A stretch of 64,000 nt of DNA from JALORV01 sp963791235 (GCA_963791235.1 CAWBRW010000013.1:248001-312000), one strand, 5' to 3'. Shown: positions 1 to 11,934, numbered from the stretch's first letter. Notes: generated by a model not told the origin, from the letters alone. A program made the numbers and translations.

Positions 1-2055
1 CAGCGGCAGCGTTACATCAAGTACAACGAGTCGCCGTACAGCCTCGAGCCGAACGTGAAGGAAAGCCCGGGCGGACTGCGCGACCTGCATGTGCTGCTGT
101 GGCTCGCCCGCGCCAGCGGCTACGGCACGCGCTGGGCGGAGCTTGCTCAAAACGGGCTCATCACGGCGGAGGAAGCGGGTCTGATCCGCCAAAGCGAACG
201 TCGCATCAAGGAAATCCGCGCCTGGCTCCATCTCGTGACCGGCCGGCGCGAGGACCGCCTGGTGTTCGATGTGCAGCAGGCCGTGGCCGAGCGCGCCGGT
301 TACCACGCCACCGCGGCACGCCGCGCAAGCGAAGTGCTGATGCAACGCTACTACTGGTCGGCCAAGGCGGTCACCCAGATGAACACCATCGTGCTGCAGA
401 ACATCGAGCTGCGGCTGTTTCACCCGGCCGACGAGCCGGCGGTACCACTCGACGAGACCTTCGTCACCCGCAGCGAACTGCTCGACCTGCGCGCCTCCGA
501 TGCCCTCGACAGCGACCCGAACGGCATCCTGCGGGCCTTCCTGGTGATGGCGCAGCACCAGGAACTGCGCGGCATGTCGGCGCCGCTGATGCGCGCGCTG
601 TGGCACGCGCGCGTCCGCATCGATCCGCAGTACCGGCGGGACCCGCGCAACCGTGCGACGTTCATGGCGATCCTGCAGCAGCCCAAGGGCGTGCTGCACG
701 AACTGCGCCGCATGAACCAGCTGTCGGTGCTGGGGCGCTACCTGCCGGTGTTCCGCCGCATCGTCGGCCAGATGCAGCACGACCTGTTCCACGTCTACAC
801 CGTGGACCAGCACATCCTGCAGGTGCTGAGGAACCTGCGCCGCTTCGCCCTGGCCGAGCACGCGCACGAGTATCCGCTCTGCAGCCAGCTGATCACCGAC
901 TTCGACAAGCCCTGGCTGCTGTACATCGCCGCGCTGTTCCACGACATCGCGAAGGGGCGCGGCGGCGACCACAGCACTCTGGGCGCGCGTGACGCCCGAC
1001 GCTTCTGCCGTGAGCACGGTCTCTCCGCGGACGACACGGCGCTGGTCACGTTCCTGGTCGTGCACCATCTGTCGATGTCGCAGGCCGCCCAGAAGCAGGA
1101 CCTGGCCGACGAGGCGGTGATCCAGGCGCTTCGCCGCCCTGGTGAAGACCGAGCGCCGCCTGATCGCGCTCTACCTGCTGACCGTGGCCGACATCCGCGG
1201 CACCAGCCCGAAGGTCTGGAACGCCTGGAAGGGCAAGCTGCTCGAAGACCTGTTCCTTTCGACGCGCCGCCTGCTCGGTGGCGGCAGCGTGTCGTCGACG
1301 GCAGTGCTCGAAGGACGCAAGGAGGAGGCGCTGCGCATCCTGCGACTCTACGGGCTGTCCGACAGCGCGCGCGAGGGGCTGTGGGAGCAGCTCGACGTCG
1401 TCTACTTCCTGCGCCACAGCGCGCAGGACATCGCCTGGCATACGCGATCGCTGTTCTCGCGCGTGCGCACCGAGAAGCCGGTCGTGCGCGCGCGGCTCGC
1501 GCGCATAGGCGAAGGCGCGGAGGTGCTGATCTACGTGCAGGACCAGAAGGACCTCTTTGCCCGCGTGTGCGGCTATTTCGATAGCCGAAACCTCAGCATT
1601 CTCGATGCGCGCATCCACACGACGCGACACGGCTACGCGCTCGACACCTTCCTCGTCACCGACAACGGCCACACCCCGCACTACCGCGAACTGCTGGCGC
1701 AGGTTGAACATGAACTGGCCGAATGGATCGCGAAGCGGCACGAACTGCCGACTGCCGGTGAAGGGACGGATGTCACGCCAGTCGCGCCACTTTCCGGTCA
1801 CTCCGGAAGTGCGCCTGGTGCCGGACGAGCGCGGCTCGCGCTACCTGCTGTCCGTGACGGCCACCGATCGGCTGGGCCTGCTGTACTCGATAGCGCGCGT
1901 CCTGACGCAGCACTACCTGAACGTGCACACGGCCAAGGTGCTCACGCTCGGCGAACGCGCCGAAGACATCTTTCTGGTGTCGGGCGCGGAACTCGGGCAG
2001 GAGCGCAACCAGCTCGAGATCGAACAGGATCTGCTGCTGCGCACTCGCGCCCTAG
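1..2055 (+). CDS. glnD: [Protein-PII] uridylyltransferase / uridylyl-removing enzyme, 5'-truncated by window edge
   Basis: GlnD is the nitrogen sensor that uridylylates and deuridylylates PII proteins according to glutamine. Reading is open from base 1; the first residues contain NVKESPGGLRDLH, the conserved end of the nucleotidyltransferase domain, so the N-terminus lies upstream of the window. An HD domain follows (FHDIAKGRGGDHS near 940-980; VVHHLSMS near 1060), then two ACT domains (near 1520-1740 and 1810-2040). The frame changes near 1127 (one extra base before RFAALVKTERR), near 1760 (before MSRQSRHFPVTPEV) and probably near 2035, where another frame gives ALAP and TAG at 2053-2055. 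Without that last shift the reading continues to 2123. The residues on both sides are canonical GlnD, so sequence errors are more likely than a pseudogene. Confidence 0.93.
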
Positions 2056-2062
2056 GCGGCGG

Positions 2063-2608
2063 TCAGTCGTCCGGCTGCTCCGCCATTTCCGGGAACAGCA
2101 CGTCGGTGAAGCCGAAGCGGTGAAGTCGCGCACCCGCATCGGGTACAGCACGCCATCGAGGTGATCGCATTCGATGCTGCACCACGCGAGCGTGGAAGCC
2201 TTCGGCCATACGCTCGATCGGTCGCCCCTCGAGATCGACGCCGCGGTAGCGCAGGCGGCTGTACCGCTCCACGACGCCGCGCAGGCCGGGCACCGACAGG
2301 CAGCCTTCCCATCCTTCCTCGGTCGCGTCGCCCATCGGCTCGAGCACCGGATTCAGCAGGATCGTCTGCGGCACGGGATCCGCATCCGGATAGCGCGGGT
2401 TGCGCAACGCCGGGTCGGCGTAGCCGAAGATGACGACGCGCAGCATCACACCGATCTGTGGCGCCGCGAGCCCGGCCCCGTTGGCCGCGTGCATCGTGTC
2501 GAACATGTCGGCGACCAGGGTGCGCAACTCGGGGGTTCCGAAATCGCGTACCGGCTCGGAGGCGCGCAGCAGCCGCGGGTCCCCCATGCGCAGGATCTCG
2601 CGGATCAC
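2063..2608 (-). CDS. def: Peptide deformylase
   Basis: Removes the N-formyl group from nascent proteins; Fe/Zn metallohydrolase. Motif 1 GLAAPQIG and motif 2 EGCLS are intact. The third motif should read HECDHLDG but is scrambled by two compensating one-base indels: an extra base near 2179 (CAT-C-GAA) and a missing base near 2120. Restoring them gives QHECDHLDGVLYPMRVRDF, and the flanking GFTDVLFPE is already in frame. The start is GTG at 2608, whose GTGA overlaps the stop of the phosphorylase upstream. Last gene of the smc-zipA-ligA-phosphorylase-def run, converging on glnD. Taken literally, the sequence encodes an enzyme without its HExxH metal site. Confidence 0.92.
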   Translation of the reverse strand: MIREILRMGDPRLLRASEPVRDFGTPELRTLVADMFDTMHAANGAGLAAPQIGVMLRVVIFGYADPALRNPRYPDADPVPQTILLNPVLEPMGDATEEGWEGCLSVPGLRGVVERYSRLRYRGVDLEGRPIERMAEGFHARVVQHRMRSPRWRAVPDAGARLHRFGFTDVLFPEMAEQPDD

Positions 2609-3348
2609 GATGCTGCTTCGAAGAAGCTGTTCATGATGCGGACAGCGCGCGTCATCGTCGCGCGCATGACTTCCTCGAGTTCCTCGAGCTTGATTTCATG
2701 CTTGCTGTCGCCACGCCCTGCTGCGTGATTGACCACCACGCCAAGTGTCGCGTACGCAAGCTCGGCCTCGCGGGCCAGGACCGCCTCCGGCATGCCCGTC
2801 ATGCCGACCATGTCACCGCCATCCCGTGCGATGCGCTCGATCTCGGCAGCGGTTTCGAGCCGCGGCCCCTGCGTGCACGCATAGACGCCGCCATCGATGA
2901 CGGCTTCGCCGCACGCCGCGGCGGCCCCCAGCAGACGCTGTCGCAGCGACGGCGTGTACGGCTCGGTGAAGTCGACATGGATCACCGGCATCTCCGAGCC
3001 CTCGAAGAACGTCGCCTTGCGGCTGTGCGAGTAGTCGATGATCTGGTCCGGGACGACCAGCGTCCCGGGGCCCATGTCGATGCGTATGCCGCCGACGGTC
3101 GCCACCGACATCACGCCTTCGACCTTCAGTTCCCGCAGTGCCCAGAGATTGGCGCGGTAGTTGATCTCATGCGGTGCGAGCGTATGACCGTACCCATGGC
3201 GTGCGAGGAACACGACCTCGGCACCGGCCACCCGGCCAAACGTCAGTGCACCCGAGGGCTCGCCGTACGGCGTGCGCATCACCTGCCGTCGCGGCGCTTC
3301 CAGCGTCGACAGCTTGGCCAGTCCACTTCCCCCAATGATCGCGAACAT
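2605..3348 (-). CDS. S-methyl-5'-thioinosine/thioadenosine phosphorylase
   Basis: A 247-residue purine nucleoside phosphorylase family II protein for phosphorolysis of methylthio-nucleosides from polyamine metabolism. N-terminal IIGGSGL and the phosphate-site region RHGYGHTLAPHEINYRAN are present. The base-contact segment reads NHAAGRGDS; an Asn here, rather than the Asp pair of adenine-specific MTAPs, fits 6-oxopurine (methylthioinosine) preference as in the Pseudomonas MTIP group. That specificity is inferred from one motif. ATG at 3348 shares its A with the ligA stop (TGATG), and the gene overlaps def, so translation is probably coupled. No frameshift. Confidence 0.88.
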   Translation of the reverse strand: MFAIIGGSGLAKLSTLEAPRRQVMRTPYGEPSGALTFGRVAGAEVVFLARHGYGHTLAPHEINYRANLWALRELKVEGVMSVATVGGIRIDMGPGTLVVPDQIIDYSHSRKATFFEGSEMPVIHVDFTEPYTPSLRQRLLGAAAACGEAVIDGGVYACTQGPRLETAAEIERIARDGGDMVGMTGMPEAVLAREAELAYATLGVVVNHAAGRGDSKHEIKLEELEEVMRATMTRAVRIMNSFFEAAS

Positions 3349-5375
3349 CAGTTTCCCAGCATGGATTTCAGTTGCGCCTCGTCGATGACCGGCACGCCGA
3401 GTTCCCGGGCCTTGTCGAGCTTGCTGCCGGCTTCATCTCCCGCGACGACGTAAGTCGGTCTTCCTTGATACCGATCCCGACACCTTGCCACCCGCCGCCT
3501 CGATCCGCTCCCGCGCCTCGTCGCGCGTCCAGTGCGGCAGCGTACCCGTCAACACGACGGTCTTGCCAGCCAGTGCCGCGGCGGCGCGGTGCTGCCGCTT
3601 GCCCTCGGGCCAGTGCACGCCGGCCGCGCGCAACTGCTCGACCACCTTCGCGGTTATGCGGCTCGGCGAAGAAGCGCACGATCGACGCGGCCACCACCGG
3701 CCCGACATCCGGCACCTGCAGCAGTTCATCCTCCGAAGCCGTCCATGACCGCCTCGAGCGAGCCGAAGTGGCGTGCCAGGTCCCGCGCGGTCGATTCGCC
3801 GACATGGCGGATGCCCAGCGCGTAGATGAAGCGCTCCAGCGTCGTGCTGCGCGCCCGTTCGAGCGAGGCCACCAGGTTGGCCGCGGACTTCTCCGCCATG
3901 CGCTCGAGCGCGGCGATCGTCCCGAGCTCCAGCTTGAAAAGATCGGCGGGCGTGCTGACCAGGCCTTCGTCGACCAGTTGCTCAACGAGCTTGTCCCCCA
4001 GTCCCTCAACGTCGAGGGCGCGACGGCCGGCAAAGTGCAGCAGCGCCTGCTTGCGCTGCGCCGGGCAGACCAGGCCGCCGGTGCAGCGCAGGTCCTTCTC
4101 GCCCTCCTCGCGCGCAACCTTCGAGCCGCACACCGGGCAGGCGGTCGGCATCGCAAAGGCACGGGCGCCCTTCGGCCGCCGGTCCGGCAGCACCGAGACC
4201 ACCTGCGGGATGACGTCGCCGGCACGACGCACGATCACCGTGTCACCGATCATCAGGCCCAGGCTGCGGATGTAGTCCTCGTTGTGCAGCGTCGCATTGC
4301 TGACGGTCACCCCGCCGACGAATACCGGCGCAAGGCGGGCCACCGGAGTGATCTTCCCGGTGCGTCCGACCTGGACATCGATGCCGGTCACCTGCGTCAG
4401 CTCCTCCTGCGCCGGGTACTTGTGCGCCACCGCCCAGCGCGGCTCACGCGAAACGAAGCCGAGTTCACGCTGCAGTTCCAGCCGGTTCACCTTGTAGACG
4501 ACGCCGTCGATGTCGAACGGCAGCCTGGTCGCGCTGCGCGGCAATCTCCGCGTGAAAGGCCACCAGGTCTTCGGCGCCACGCGCGACACGACGCTCCGCC
4601 GCGACCGGAACGCCCATGGCCGCGAGCGCGTCCAGGAGACCACTGTGCGTCGGTGGCACCTGCCAGCCGGCGACCTCTCCGAGGCCGTAGGCGTAGAACG
4701 ACAGGGGTCGGCTCGCGGTCGCCTTGGCATCCAGTTGCCGCAGGAAGCCCGCGGCCGCATTGCGCGGATTGACGAAGACCTTGTGGCCTGCCTCGCGCTG
4801 CCGCTCGTTGATCAGTTCGAATTCCTTCCGCCGCAGGAACACTTCCCCGCGCACCTCGATCACCGCCGCATGCGACCCGTCCAGTCGCAGCGGAACCGCG
4901 CGGATCGTGCGTGCATTGGGCGTGACGTCCTCGCCTTCCTCGCCGTCGCCCCGGGTCGCGGCGCGGACCAGAATTCCGTGCTCGTAGCGCAGGTTGATGG
5001 CCAGCCCGTCGAACTTGAGCTCGGCGGAATACTCGACTGGCGGGTCGTCGTCGTTCAGCCCCAGTTCACGCCGCACCCGCGCATCGAACGCGCGTGCGCC
5101 ATCGGGGCCGGCATCGGTTTCCGTGCGTATCGACAGCATCGGCACCGCGTGGCGCACCTTCGGCAGGTCGGATCGCGCCGCGCCGCCGACACGCTGTGTC
5201 GGCGAATCGTCGGTCACCAAGGTCCGGGTGCGCCTGCTCGAGTGCCTGCAGCTCGCGGAACATCCGGTCGTATTCCGCGTCGGACAGGCTCGGGGCCGCG
5301 AGTACGTAGTACTCGTAGTCGGCGCGCGCGATCTGCTTCGCGCAGCTGCCGCGCCCGCTCCTTCGCTGAAGGCAT
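3348..5375 (-). CDS. ligA: NAD-dependent DNA ligase (several apparent frameshifts)
   Basis: Seals nicks in replication and repair using NAD+. The domains are all present in order but spread over three frames: N-terminal Ia region (ADYEYYVL, SDAEYDRMFRELQALE), adenylation motif ELKFDG with the active lysine, OB fold, four-Cys zinc finger (CPVCG ... CTGGLVCP), helix-hairpin-helix (DELLQVPDVGPVVAAS) and a BRCT domain ending KLDKARELGVPVIDEAQLKS. Frame changes occur near 5335, 5217, 4530, 3725, 3655 and 3462. Start chosen at ATG 5375 (MPSAKERARQLR); TGA at 3348-3350. The rebuilt length of about 675 residues is normal. The gene is essential, so sequence error is much more likely than loss. Confidence 0.9.
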
Positions 5376-5465
5376 GCCGTGCCGCACTCATTCCGGTCGC
5401 CTGGCAGCGCGACACCGTACTCAGTCCATCGCGCGATGCATCCGGCGAGCGTCCGCTCGCGCGCG

Positions 5466-6609
5466 CTAGGCGGCGTAGAGCCGGCGCGACCGTTCGGACC
5501 CCGCCGCGATGCCTTCCGCCTGCATCTGTTCGTAGAGCGTCGCCAGCTGGGCCGCCACCGCGAAGTGCGCCGTCGCGCTGGACCGGGCGACCGTTGTCGT
5601 CGACGACACGGCCGTCAAGTCGCGCCGCGAGCTGTTCGGCGACCTGGAACTGTACTGCCAGCGGTGAACTGCCGGGCCGGGCCAGCGGGACGTCGATCGA
5701 CACGGCCAGCCGCGGCGTGGGCAATGACGGTGCGCTCAGAATCAGCTGCAGTTCGCCGGTCGCCTCACGCAGTTCCCAGCGACCGGTCCCGGCCGGCATG
5801 AATCCGAGCGCAGCCGCAGCGGACTCGATGGCATCGGCGCTCCAGGCTGCGTCGCTGGCCTCGACCGTCAGCGTGATCTGCACGTCGAAGCGGGCGCACA
5901 AGCGATCCAGCTCGGCGGCCTGCGTGACCAGCCGAGGCACATCGGGCGCGTCGAAGTCTGCATCGACGGCCAGGGCAATCTGCTGCGTGGCGGCGATGAA
6001 GCGGGCGGCATCGATCTCGCCCAGTACGCCGTTGCGATGCGCCATCTGCACGGCCACCAGGAGCTCCGAATAGAAGCCGAAGCGGTCAGGCGCCGTCCAC
6101 TGCTGCGATTTGGCGTCCCAGACCGCGAGGTGGGCCGGTAAAGGCATCTGCAGTCGATCCAGCTGGCCGCGCGCATCCAGCGCAGTTACCCCGTCGACTG
6201 CGTGTGTGCAGCGCAGTTCCACGACAAAATCCAGCAGCGGATCCTCGGACCAACCGTCCGGAAGCGCGTACGGCGAAGGCTCGGCACGCTCGCCGGACGC
6301 CGCGTCGTCGGGCGTTCCTGCGGCAGCCGATGCACCGGCAGACTCTGTCGGAAGGGCGCCGGGCTCGCCGGAGGCCGAATCGTCCGTCGCGCCGAGTGCC
6401 GCGCCGAGCCGGGGCTCGATGCGGCGCGCGACCGGCCTGGCTGCGGCCGCCGTGGCGGGCTTTAGTTCCGCCAGCGGATCACCGACGCCGCGGCGCAAGG
6501 CCGCATCAAGGCGCGCCAGCGCGCGTCGCTCCTGCCACCGGCTGTAGATCCAGATCGCCAGCAGCAGGACACCGGCGATTGCAAGCAGCGCCCAGTGCAG
6601 GTCGGTCAT
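5466..6609 (-). CDS. zipA: Cell division protein ZipA
   Basis: Membrane anchor that binds the FtsZ C-terminal tail during Z-ring assembly. One N-terminal transmembrane helix (LLAIAGVLLLAIWIY, residues 9-23), then a basic and Ala/Pro-rich linker to about residue 120, then the ZipA C-terminal FtsZ-binding fold (LLDFVVEL, FGFYSELLVAVQMAHR, ALAVDADFDAPDVP). One frame change near 5590 separates the domain from its natural end, LYEQMQAEGIAAGSERS, with TAG at 5466-5468. Without the correction the frame runs on into ligA and would look like a ZipA-LigA fusion. ATG 6609 lies 5 bp downstream of the smc stop. About 381 residues. Confidence 0.9.
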
Positions 6610-6614
6610 CGCGA

Positions 6615-9600
6615 CTACGCCGCCTCGGCCGTCAGCCGGACGGCGCCTTCGATGTCGACCGCGACGATGCGCGAGACGCCCTGCTCCTGCATCGTCACGC
6701 CGATCAGTTGCTGCGCCATTTCCATCGCGATCTTGTTGTGCGTGATGAACAGGAACTGCGTGTTGTCGGTCATCGATTCGACCAGTCGGCAGAAGCGGTC
6801 CGTGTTGGCGTCGTCGAGCGGCGCGTCGACCTCATCGAGAAGGCAGAACGGCGCCGGGTTCAGCTTGAACAGCGCGAACACCAGCGCCGTCGCTGTCAGC
6901 GCCTTTTCGCCGCCCGGACAGCAGATGGATCGTGCTGTTGCGCTTGCCCGGTGGCTGCGCCATCACCTGCACGCCCGCGTCGAGGATTTCCTCGCCGGTC
7001 ATGATGAGTCGCGCCTCGCCACCGCCAAAGAGTTTCGGGAAGAGTTGGCCGAACTGCGTGTTCACCTGGTCGAAGGTCTGCTGCAGCAACTCGCGCGTCT
7101 CGCGATCGATCTTGCGGATCGCGTCCTCGAGTGTCGCGATGGCCGCCTTCAGGTCGGCCGACTGCGCATCGAGGTACGCCTTGCGCTCGCGCGACGTCGT
7201 GAGTTCCTCGAGCGCCGCGAGGTTGACCGCCCCCAATGCGGCGATCTCCTCCGCGAGTCGCGTGATCTCTACCTGCAATGCACCGGCCTTGACGCCTGCG
7301 GTCAGCTTCTCGCCGAGCGCGACCTCGTCGGCCTTCACCTCGGCAAGCTGCCCCGCCATCTGCTCCGCCGCGAGCCGTGCCGCCTGTTCCTTCAGCTGCA
7401 GTTCCGTGATCTTCTGCCGGCGTGGCTCGAGTTCACGCTCCAGCGTCAAGCGGCGCTCGTCGGTGGATCGCAGCTGCTGTCCCAGCTCTTCGAGCTTGCT
7501 GCGTGCCTGGCGCAGTGCCTCCTCGGCCGCCGCGCGCTTGCCGAGCCAGCCGTCCAGTCCGGAACGCGCCGCACCGTCGTCGAGACGGCTCAATTCGGCG
7601 ATAGCCGCCGTCACGTCGGCTTCCAGTCGCTCGGCATCGGCGGCAGCGACCTCGGCCGCGTGCGTGACGTCGCGCTCACGCTCGCGGTTTGACGTCAGCG
7701 CAAACTCGACCTGCTGTAGCGCGGTCTCGAGCGCGCGCTGTTCGTCCCGAGCTCCGCGCAGCGCCTGGTCGGCCTGCTCGTAGCTCACTCGCGCGGCCTC
7801 GACCGCTTCCTGCCGTGTCGCCAACTCGGAGTCGAGCTGCTGGAAGCGGTTGTCCGCATCATCGCGGCTGCCGCGCAGCTCGCGCTCGTGGGCCTCGATC
7901 TCGGCCAGTTCGGTGTCGATCTGCCCACTGCGGTGCTTCACGCGCTCGATCAGTTCACCGAGTCGGACAACCTCCAGCTGGGAAGTGTGCAGCAAGCCGC
8001 GCACGCGCTCGACTTCACGCCGGCTCGCCACCAGCTGTTCCTGCGCCTCACGCAGCGCCGATTCGGCCCGCGCCAGCGTGCCGGTTCGCTCCTCGACGAT
8101 CAGCCGCTGCGCGCGGATTTCCTTCTCCAGGTTCTCGATTTCGAGGCGGCGTGCAAGCAGGCCGCTCTTCTCGTCGTCCGCCGCGTAAAAACGCACACCG
8201 TAGCGCGACACCATGTGTCCTTCGCGAACGACGAACTGCCCGCCGACCGGAAGCTGGTCGCGCGCGGCCAGCGCGCCCGCCAGGTCGGGGGCAACGAAGA
8301 TATTCGCAAGCCAGTCCATGAGCACGGCAGACAGCGCAGCATCGTGACCGCGCGCGCGATCCGACAGGCGGCCGAAGCCGGGCATATGACCGCCCTCGCG
8401 TGCGACCGCGCCAGTCGTCGAGTAAAACGCGACGCGCGCCGGCGGTTCGCTGGCGACAAGACCGCCTACGGTATCCAGTCGACCCACTTCGACGCTCTCG
8501 ACGCGCTCGCGCAGCACGGCTTCGAAGGCGTTCTCCCAGCCGTGTTCGACGTCCAGCTTGCGGAACAGGCGTGGCAGCGTGTCCAGCCCCTGCGCTGCAA
8601 GCCACGGATCCAGCCGGGTGTCCGCTTCGACACTCGCCTGCACCTGGCGCAAAGCCGCCAGCCTGGCTTCGATACGCGTCAGATTGTCTTGCGCACTGGA
8701 ACGCTGATCGGACTGCTGCTGCCGATCTGCCGTGGTAACGCTGACCTGCGTTTCGGCGGTCGCCTGTGCCGATGTGTGTTCGCCGATCTGTCCCTCGAGA
8801 CGGGCGACCTCCTGTTGCAGCTGGGCAAGCCGCTCCTCGTCCGGCGACCCGATCGAGGCCCGCTCTTCCGCCAGCCGCTCGCGCCGCTGCTGCAGCACCG
8901 CGAGTTGCCGATCGATGTTGCGCTGTTCGACTCCGGCCGCGTCGATGGCCTGCTCGGAGATCGCCGCCTGCGCACGTGCCGCCGTCATCGCTTCGCGCGC
9001 TGCCTGGTAGGCGTCTTCGAGCGCCGGCAGCGTGCCTTCATGCTCGACGCACGCAGACTGCGATTGCGCCAGCCGCGTCGTCGCGTCTTCGATCGTCTGC
9101 AGCAAGCTGGCCGCACGCTCCAGCAGTTCAGTGCGCTCGTCTGAGCGACGGGCCCGCGTGGCCTTCAGCGTCTCGATTTGCGACAGTCAGCCGGGTACGG
9201 CCGTCGACGATCATGCGGATCTCGGACTCCAGCCGCGCCACTTCGGCGTTGACCTGCAGCAGCGCTCCCTGCGCCTCGTGCACTGAGTCGCTGGCCGCGT
9301 AGTGCGCGGTCCGCACGTCTTCGAGGGCACGCTCAGTCCCGCGCAGTTCGGCAACGTGGCCCTCCAGAGCCGTGGTGCGCGTCTCGATGTCACGCGCCAC
9401 CTTTTCGCGCTCCGTCTCGGCCTCGCGCTTGCGCAGCAGCCACAGCATCTGCTGCTGCTCGTCGTGCGCGGTCTGCATGTCGCGATAGCGCCCAGCGACC
9501 TCGGCCTGCTGCTCCAGCCGTGCGATCTGACTGTCCAGTTCGCGCAGGATGTCTTCGACCCGTATCAGGTTGTCGCGCGTGTCTGCAAGGCGGTTCTCGG

Positions 9601-10138
9601 TTTCGCGCCGACGTTCCTTGTACTTCGAGATGCCCGCCGCCTCCTCGAGGAAGATGCGCAGCTCCTCGGGGCGCGCCTCGACGATGCGCGAGATCATTCC
9701 CTGACCGATGATCGCGTAGGCGCGCGGCCCCAGGCCGGTGCCCAGGAACATGTCGTGCACGTCGCGACGACGCACGTTCTGGTTGTTGATGTAGTAGCCG
9801 GAGGTGCCGTCGCGTGTCAGCACGCGCTTCACCGAAATCTCGGCATACTGGCCCCAGGCACCGCCGATTCGGCCGTCGCTGTTGTCAAAGACCAGTTCGA
9901 CACTCGCCCGGCCCGCCGGCTTGCGGTTGACCGAGCCATTGAAAATGACGTCCTGCATGGACTCGCCACGCAGCTCGGCCGCCTTGCTTTCGCCGAGCAC
10001 CCAGCGCACGGCATCAATGACGTTGGACTTGCCGCAGCCGTTGGGGCCAACGACGCCGACGAGACTGCCGGGCACATCGATCGGTGTCGGATCGATGAAT
10101 GACTTGAACCCGGCGAGCTTGATCTGCCGTAGACGCAC
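6615..10138 (-). CDS. smc: Chromosome segregation protein SMC
   Basis: ATPase of the bacterial condensin complex that compacts and resolves chromosomes. The N-terminal ATP-binding half starts at GTG 10138 with RLRQIKLAGFKSF and Walker A GPNGCGKS. Long coiled coils flank a hinge (near 8300-8560, RLFRKLDVEHGWENAF). The C-terminal half has signature LLSGGEKALTATAL and Walker B FCLLDEVDAPLDDAN. Two frame changes, near 9170 and near 6905 (within the signature segment), split it into three readings. Rebuilt length is about 1174 residues, typical for the family. First gene of the smc-zipA-ligA operon, divergent from queF. The longer upstream reading (to 10315) is ignored because family homology begins at the GTG. 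Confidence 0.93.
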
Positions 10139-10238
10139 GTGAGTTTGAGAGGGAAAGGGTGGAGGTAAGTCCCCGGGCGCAACGAGCGGCACGGCCTGTG
10201 CTGCCCGAGGATGCGAGGGGATCAACAAAAAACGCGTT

Positions 10239-10250
10239 CGTATAATAACA
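10239..10250 (+). promoter_or_regulatory. Putative promoter -10 region in the smc/queF divergent spacer
   Basis: TATAAT at 10241-10246 inside TTCGTATAATAAC, 60 bp before queF. No convincing -35 hexamer stands 16-18 bp upstream. The opposite strand also reads TTATTATAC, so the AT-rich island could serve smc as well. The same 13-mer recurs before mfd. Confidence 0.5.
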
Positions 10251-10305
10251 GCGCACCACTTCTCGCTGCCGCATCCCGCGCGCACGCGACCTGCTAGCCA
10301 CGACC

Positions 10306-10737
10306 ATGGCCACACGTCCCAGCAAGACGCTCGAGACTTTCGCGAACCCGGCGCCGCAGCGCGATTACCTCGTCCACATCGAGGTTCCGGAGTTCACCTG
10401 CCTGTGCCCGCTGACGGGCCAGCCCGACTTTGCGACTCTGGTGCTGGACTTCGTGCCGGACAAGCGCAACGTCGAGCTGAAGGCGCTGAAGCTCTACGTC
10501 TGGTCGTACCGCAACGAAGGGACGTTCCACGAGGCGGTGACCAACCGCATCCTCGACGACCTGGTTGACGCACTGAAGCCCCGCTTCATCCGCCTGACCG
10601 CCCGCTGGTATGTGCGGGGCGGACTGTTCACGACCGTCGTGGCCGAACATCGCAAGAAGGGCTGGACGCCGCTGCCTCATGTGGAACTGGTGAATCCTGG
10701 CATCGAAGGGGGCCCGACACGGCCGGGTCGCGCATGA
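10306..10737 (+). CDS. queF: NADPH-dependent 7-cyano-7-deazaguanine reductase
   Basis: Reduces the nitrile preQ0 to preQ1 in queuosine tRNA modification. A 143-residue unimodular (short) QueF of the T-fold superfamily. EFTCLCPLTGQPDFA carries the catalytic Cys that forms the thioimide and the nearby Asp; ELKALKLYVWSYRNEGTFHE is the family NADPH/substrate signature. ATG 10306 follows the divergent spacer with smc. The stop TGA overlaps the dapC start (ATGA at 10734). No other queuosine gene is visible in the window. Confidence 0.95.
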   Translation: MATRPSKTLETFANPAPQRDYLVHIEVPEFTCLCPLTGQPDFATLVLDFVPDKRNVELKALKLYVWSYRNEGTFHEAVTNRILDDLVDALKPRFIRLTARWYVRGGLFTTVVAEHRKKGWTPLPHVELVNPGIEGGPTRPGRA

Positions 10738-11919
10738 ATCCCGATCCTCGACCGCCTGCATCCGTACCCGTTCGAGCAGCTGCGGCAGCTCTTTTCCGAC
10801 CTCACTCCACCCGCGGGCCTGCCGCACATCAACCTGTCGATCGGCGAGCCAAAGCATGCCACTCCGCCGTTCATCCTGGAGGCCTACGCCAGGGCGCTTG
10901 GCGGCGTCGCGAACTACCCGCTGACCGCGGGTCAGCCGGCACTGCGTGAGGCGATCGCAGCCTGGGCGACGCGCCGTTACTCGCTGAAGCGGCTGGATCC
11001 GGCCACGCAGGTGCTGCCGGTCGCCGGTTCGCGAGAGGCGCTCTTTTCCTTCGCGCAGGCGGTCATCGACCGCACCTGTCCGGCACGCGTGGTTTCGCCC
11101 AATCCGTTCTATCAGATCTACGAAGGTGCCGCGCTGCTCGCCGGAGCGCAACCGCTCTACCTGCCGACGACGCCCGCGAACGGCTTTCGCATGGAGTTCG
11201 AGCGGCTCTCGCCGCTCGACTGGGCCGGCGTGCAACTGGTGTACGTGTGCACGCCGGGCAATCCGACCGGCCGCGTGATGACGCTGGAAGAGTGGGGACG
11301 ACTCTTCGAGCTCGCCGACCGGCACAACTTCATCATCGCGTCGGACGAGTGCTACTCCGAGGTCTACTTCGACGAGGCGACACCGCCGCTCGGGGCGCTG
11401 GCTGCGGCCACCCAGCTCGGCCGCGACCGCTTCGATCGCGTCGTCATGTTCTCGAGCCTGTCGAAGCGCTCCAACGTACCTGGCATGCGCTCCGGCTTCG
11501 TCGCCGGGGATGCCGAAGTCCTGCGCAAGTTCCTGCTGTATCGCACCTATCACGGCACCGCGATGAGCCCTCCGGTGCAGACGGCGAGCATCGCCGCCTG
11601 GAACGACGAGGCGCACGTCGTCGCCAACCGGCGCCTGTACGCGCAGAAGTTCGCGCAGGCGACGCCGGTGATCTCGAAGCATCTCGATTGCGGGCGGCCC
11701 GATGCCGCGTTCTATCTCTGGGCCCGCACGCCGATTGCCGATACCGAGTACGCGCGCCGGCTGTTTGCGGAGAAAAACGTCACGGTGCTGCCCGGCAGTT
11801 ACCTGTCCCGTTCGGTCGACGGCATGAACCCCGGCACCAACTTCGTCCGCATCGCACTGGTCGCCGAACCCGCGGAAGTTGCCGAGGCCACCGCACGCAT
11901 CGCATCCCTGAAACTCTGA
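10734..11919 (+). CDS. dapC: N-succinyldiaminopimelate aminotransferase
   Basis: PLP-dependent class I/II aminotransferase making N-succinyl-LL-diaminopimelate in the succinylase branch of lysine and murein synthesis. Visible: substrate-side NLSIGEPKH, CTPGNPTG, cofactor-contacting SDECYSEVYFD, and SSLSKRSNVPGMRSG with the Schiff-base lysine. ATG 10734 overlaps queF. One extra C near 10742 disrupts the first codons (MNP-ILDRLHPYPFEQL when repaired); the rest is open to TGA 11919. About 394 residues. Position directly before dapD supports DapC over other aminotransferases. Confidence 0.92.
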
Positions 11920-11934
11920 GGCCAGGAAGACACC

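Noticed and set aside
2458..3453. 331-codon + strand open reading opposite the phosphorylase and ligA end
   Set aside because: Antisense to well-supported genes; Arg/His-rich translation without family features, a usual by-product of high GC.
4465..6609. Apparent ZipA-LigA fusion protein of 714 residues
   Set aside because: Created by a frame change near 5590; ZipA has its own stop at 5466-5468 and LigA its own start at 5375.
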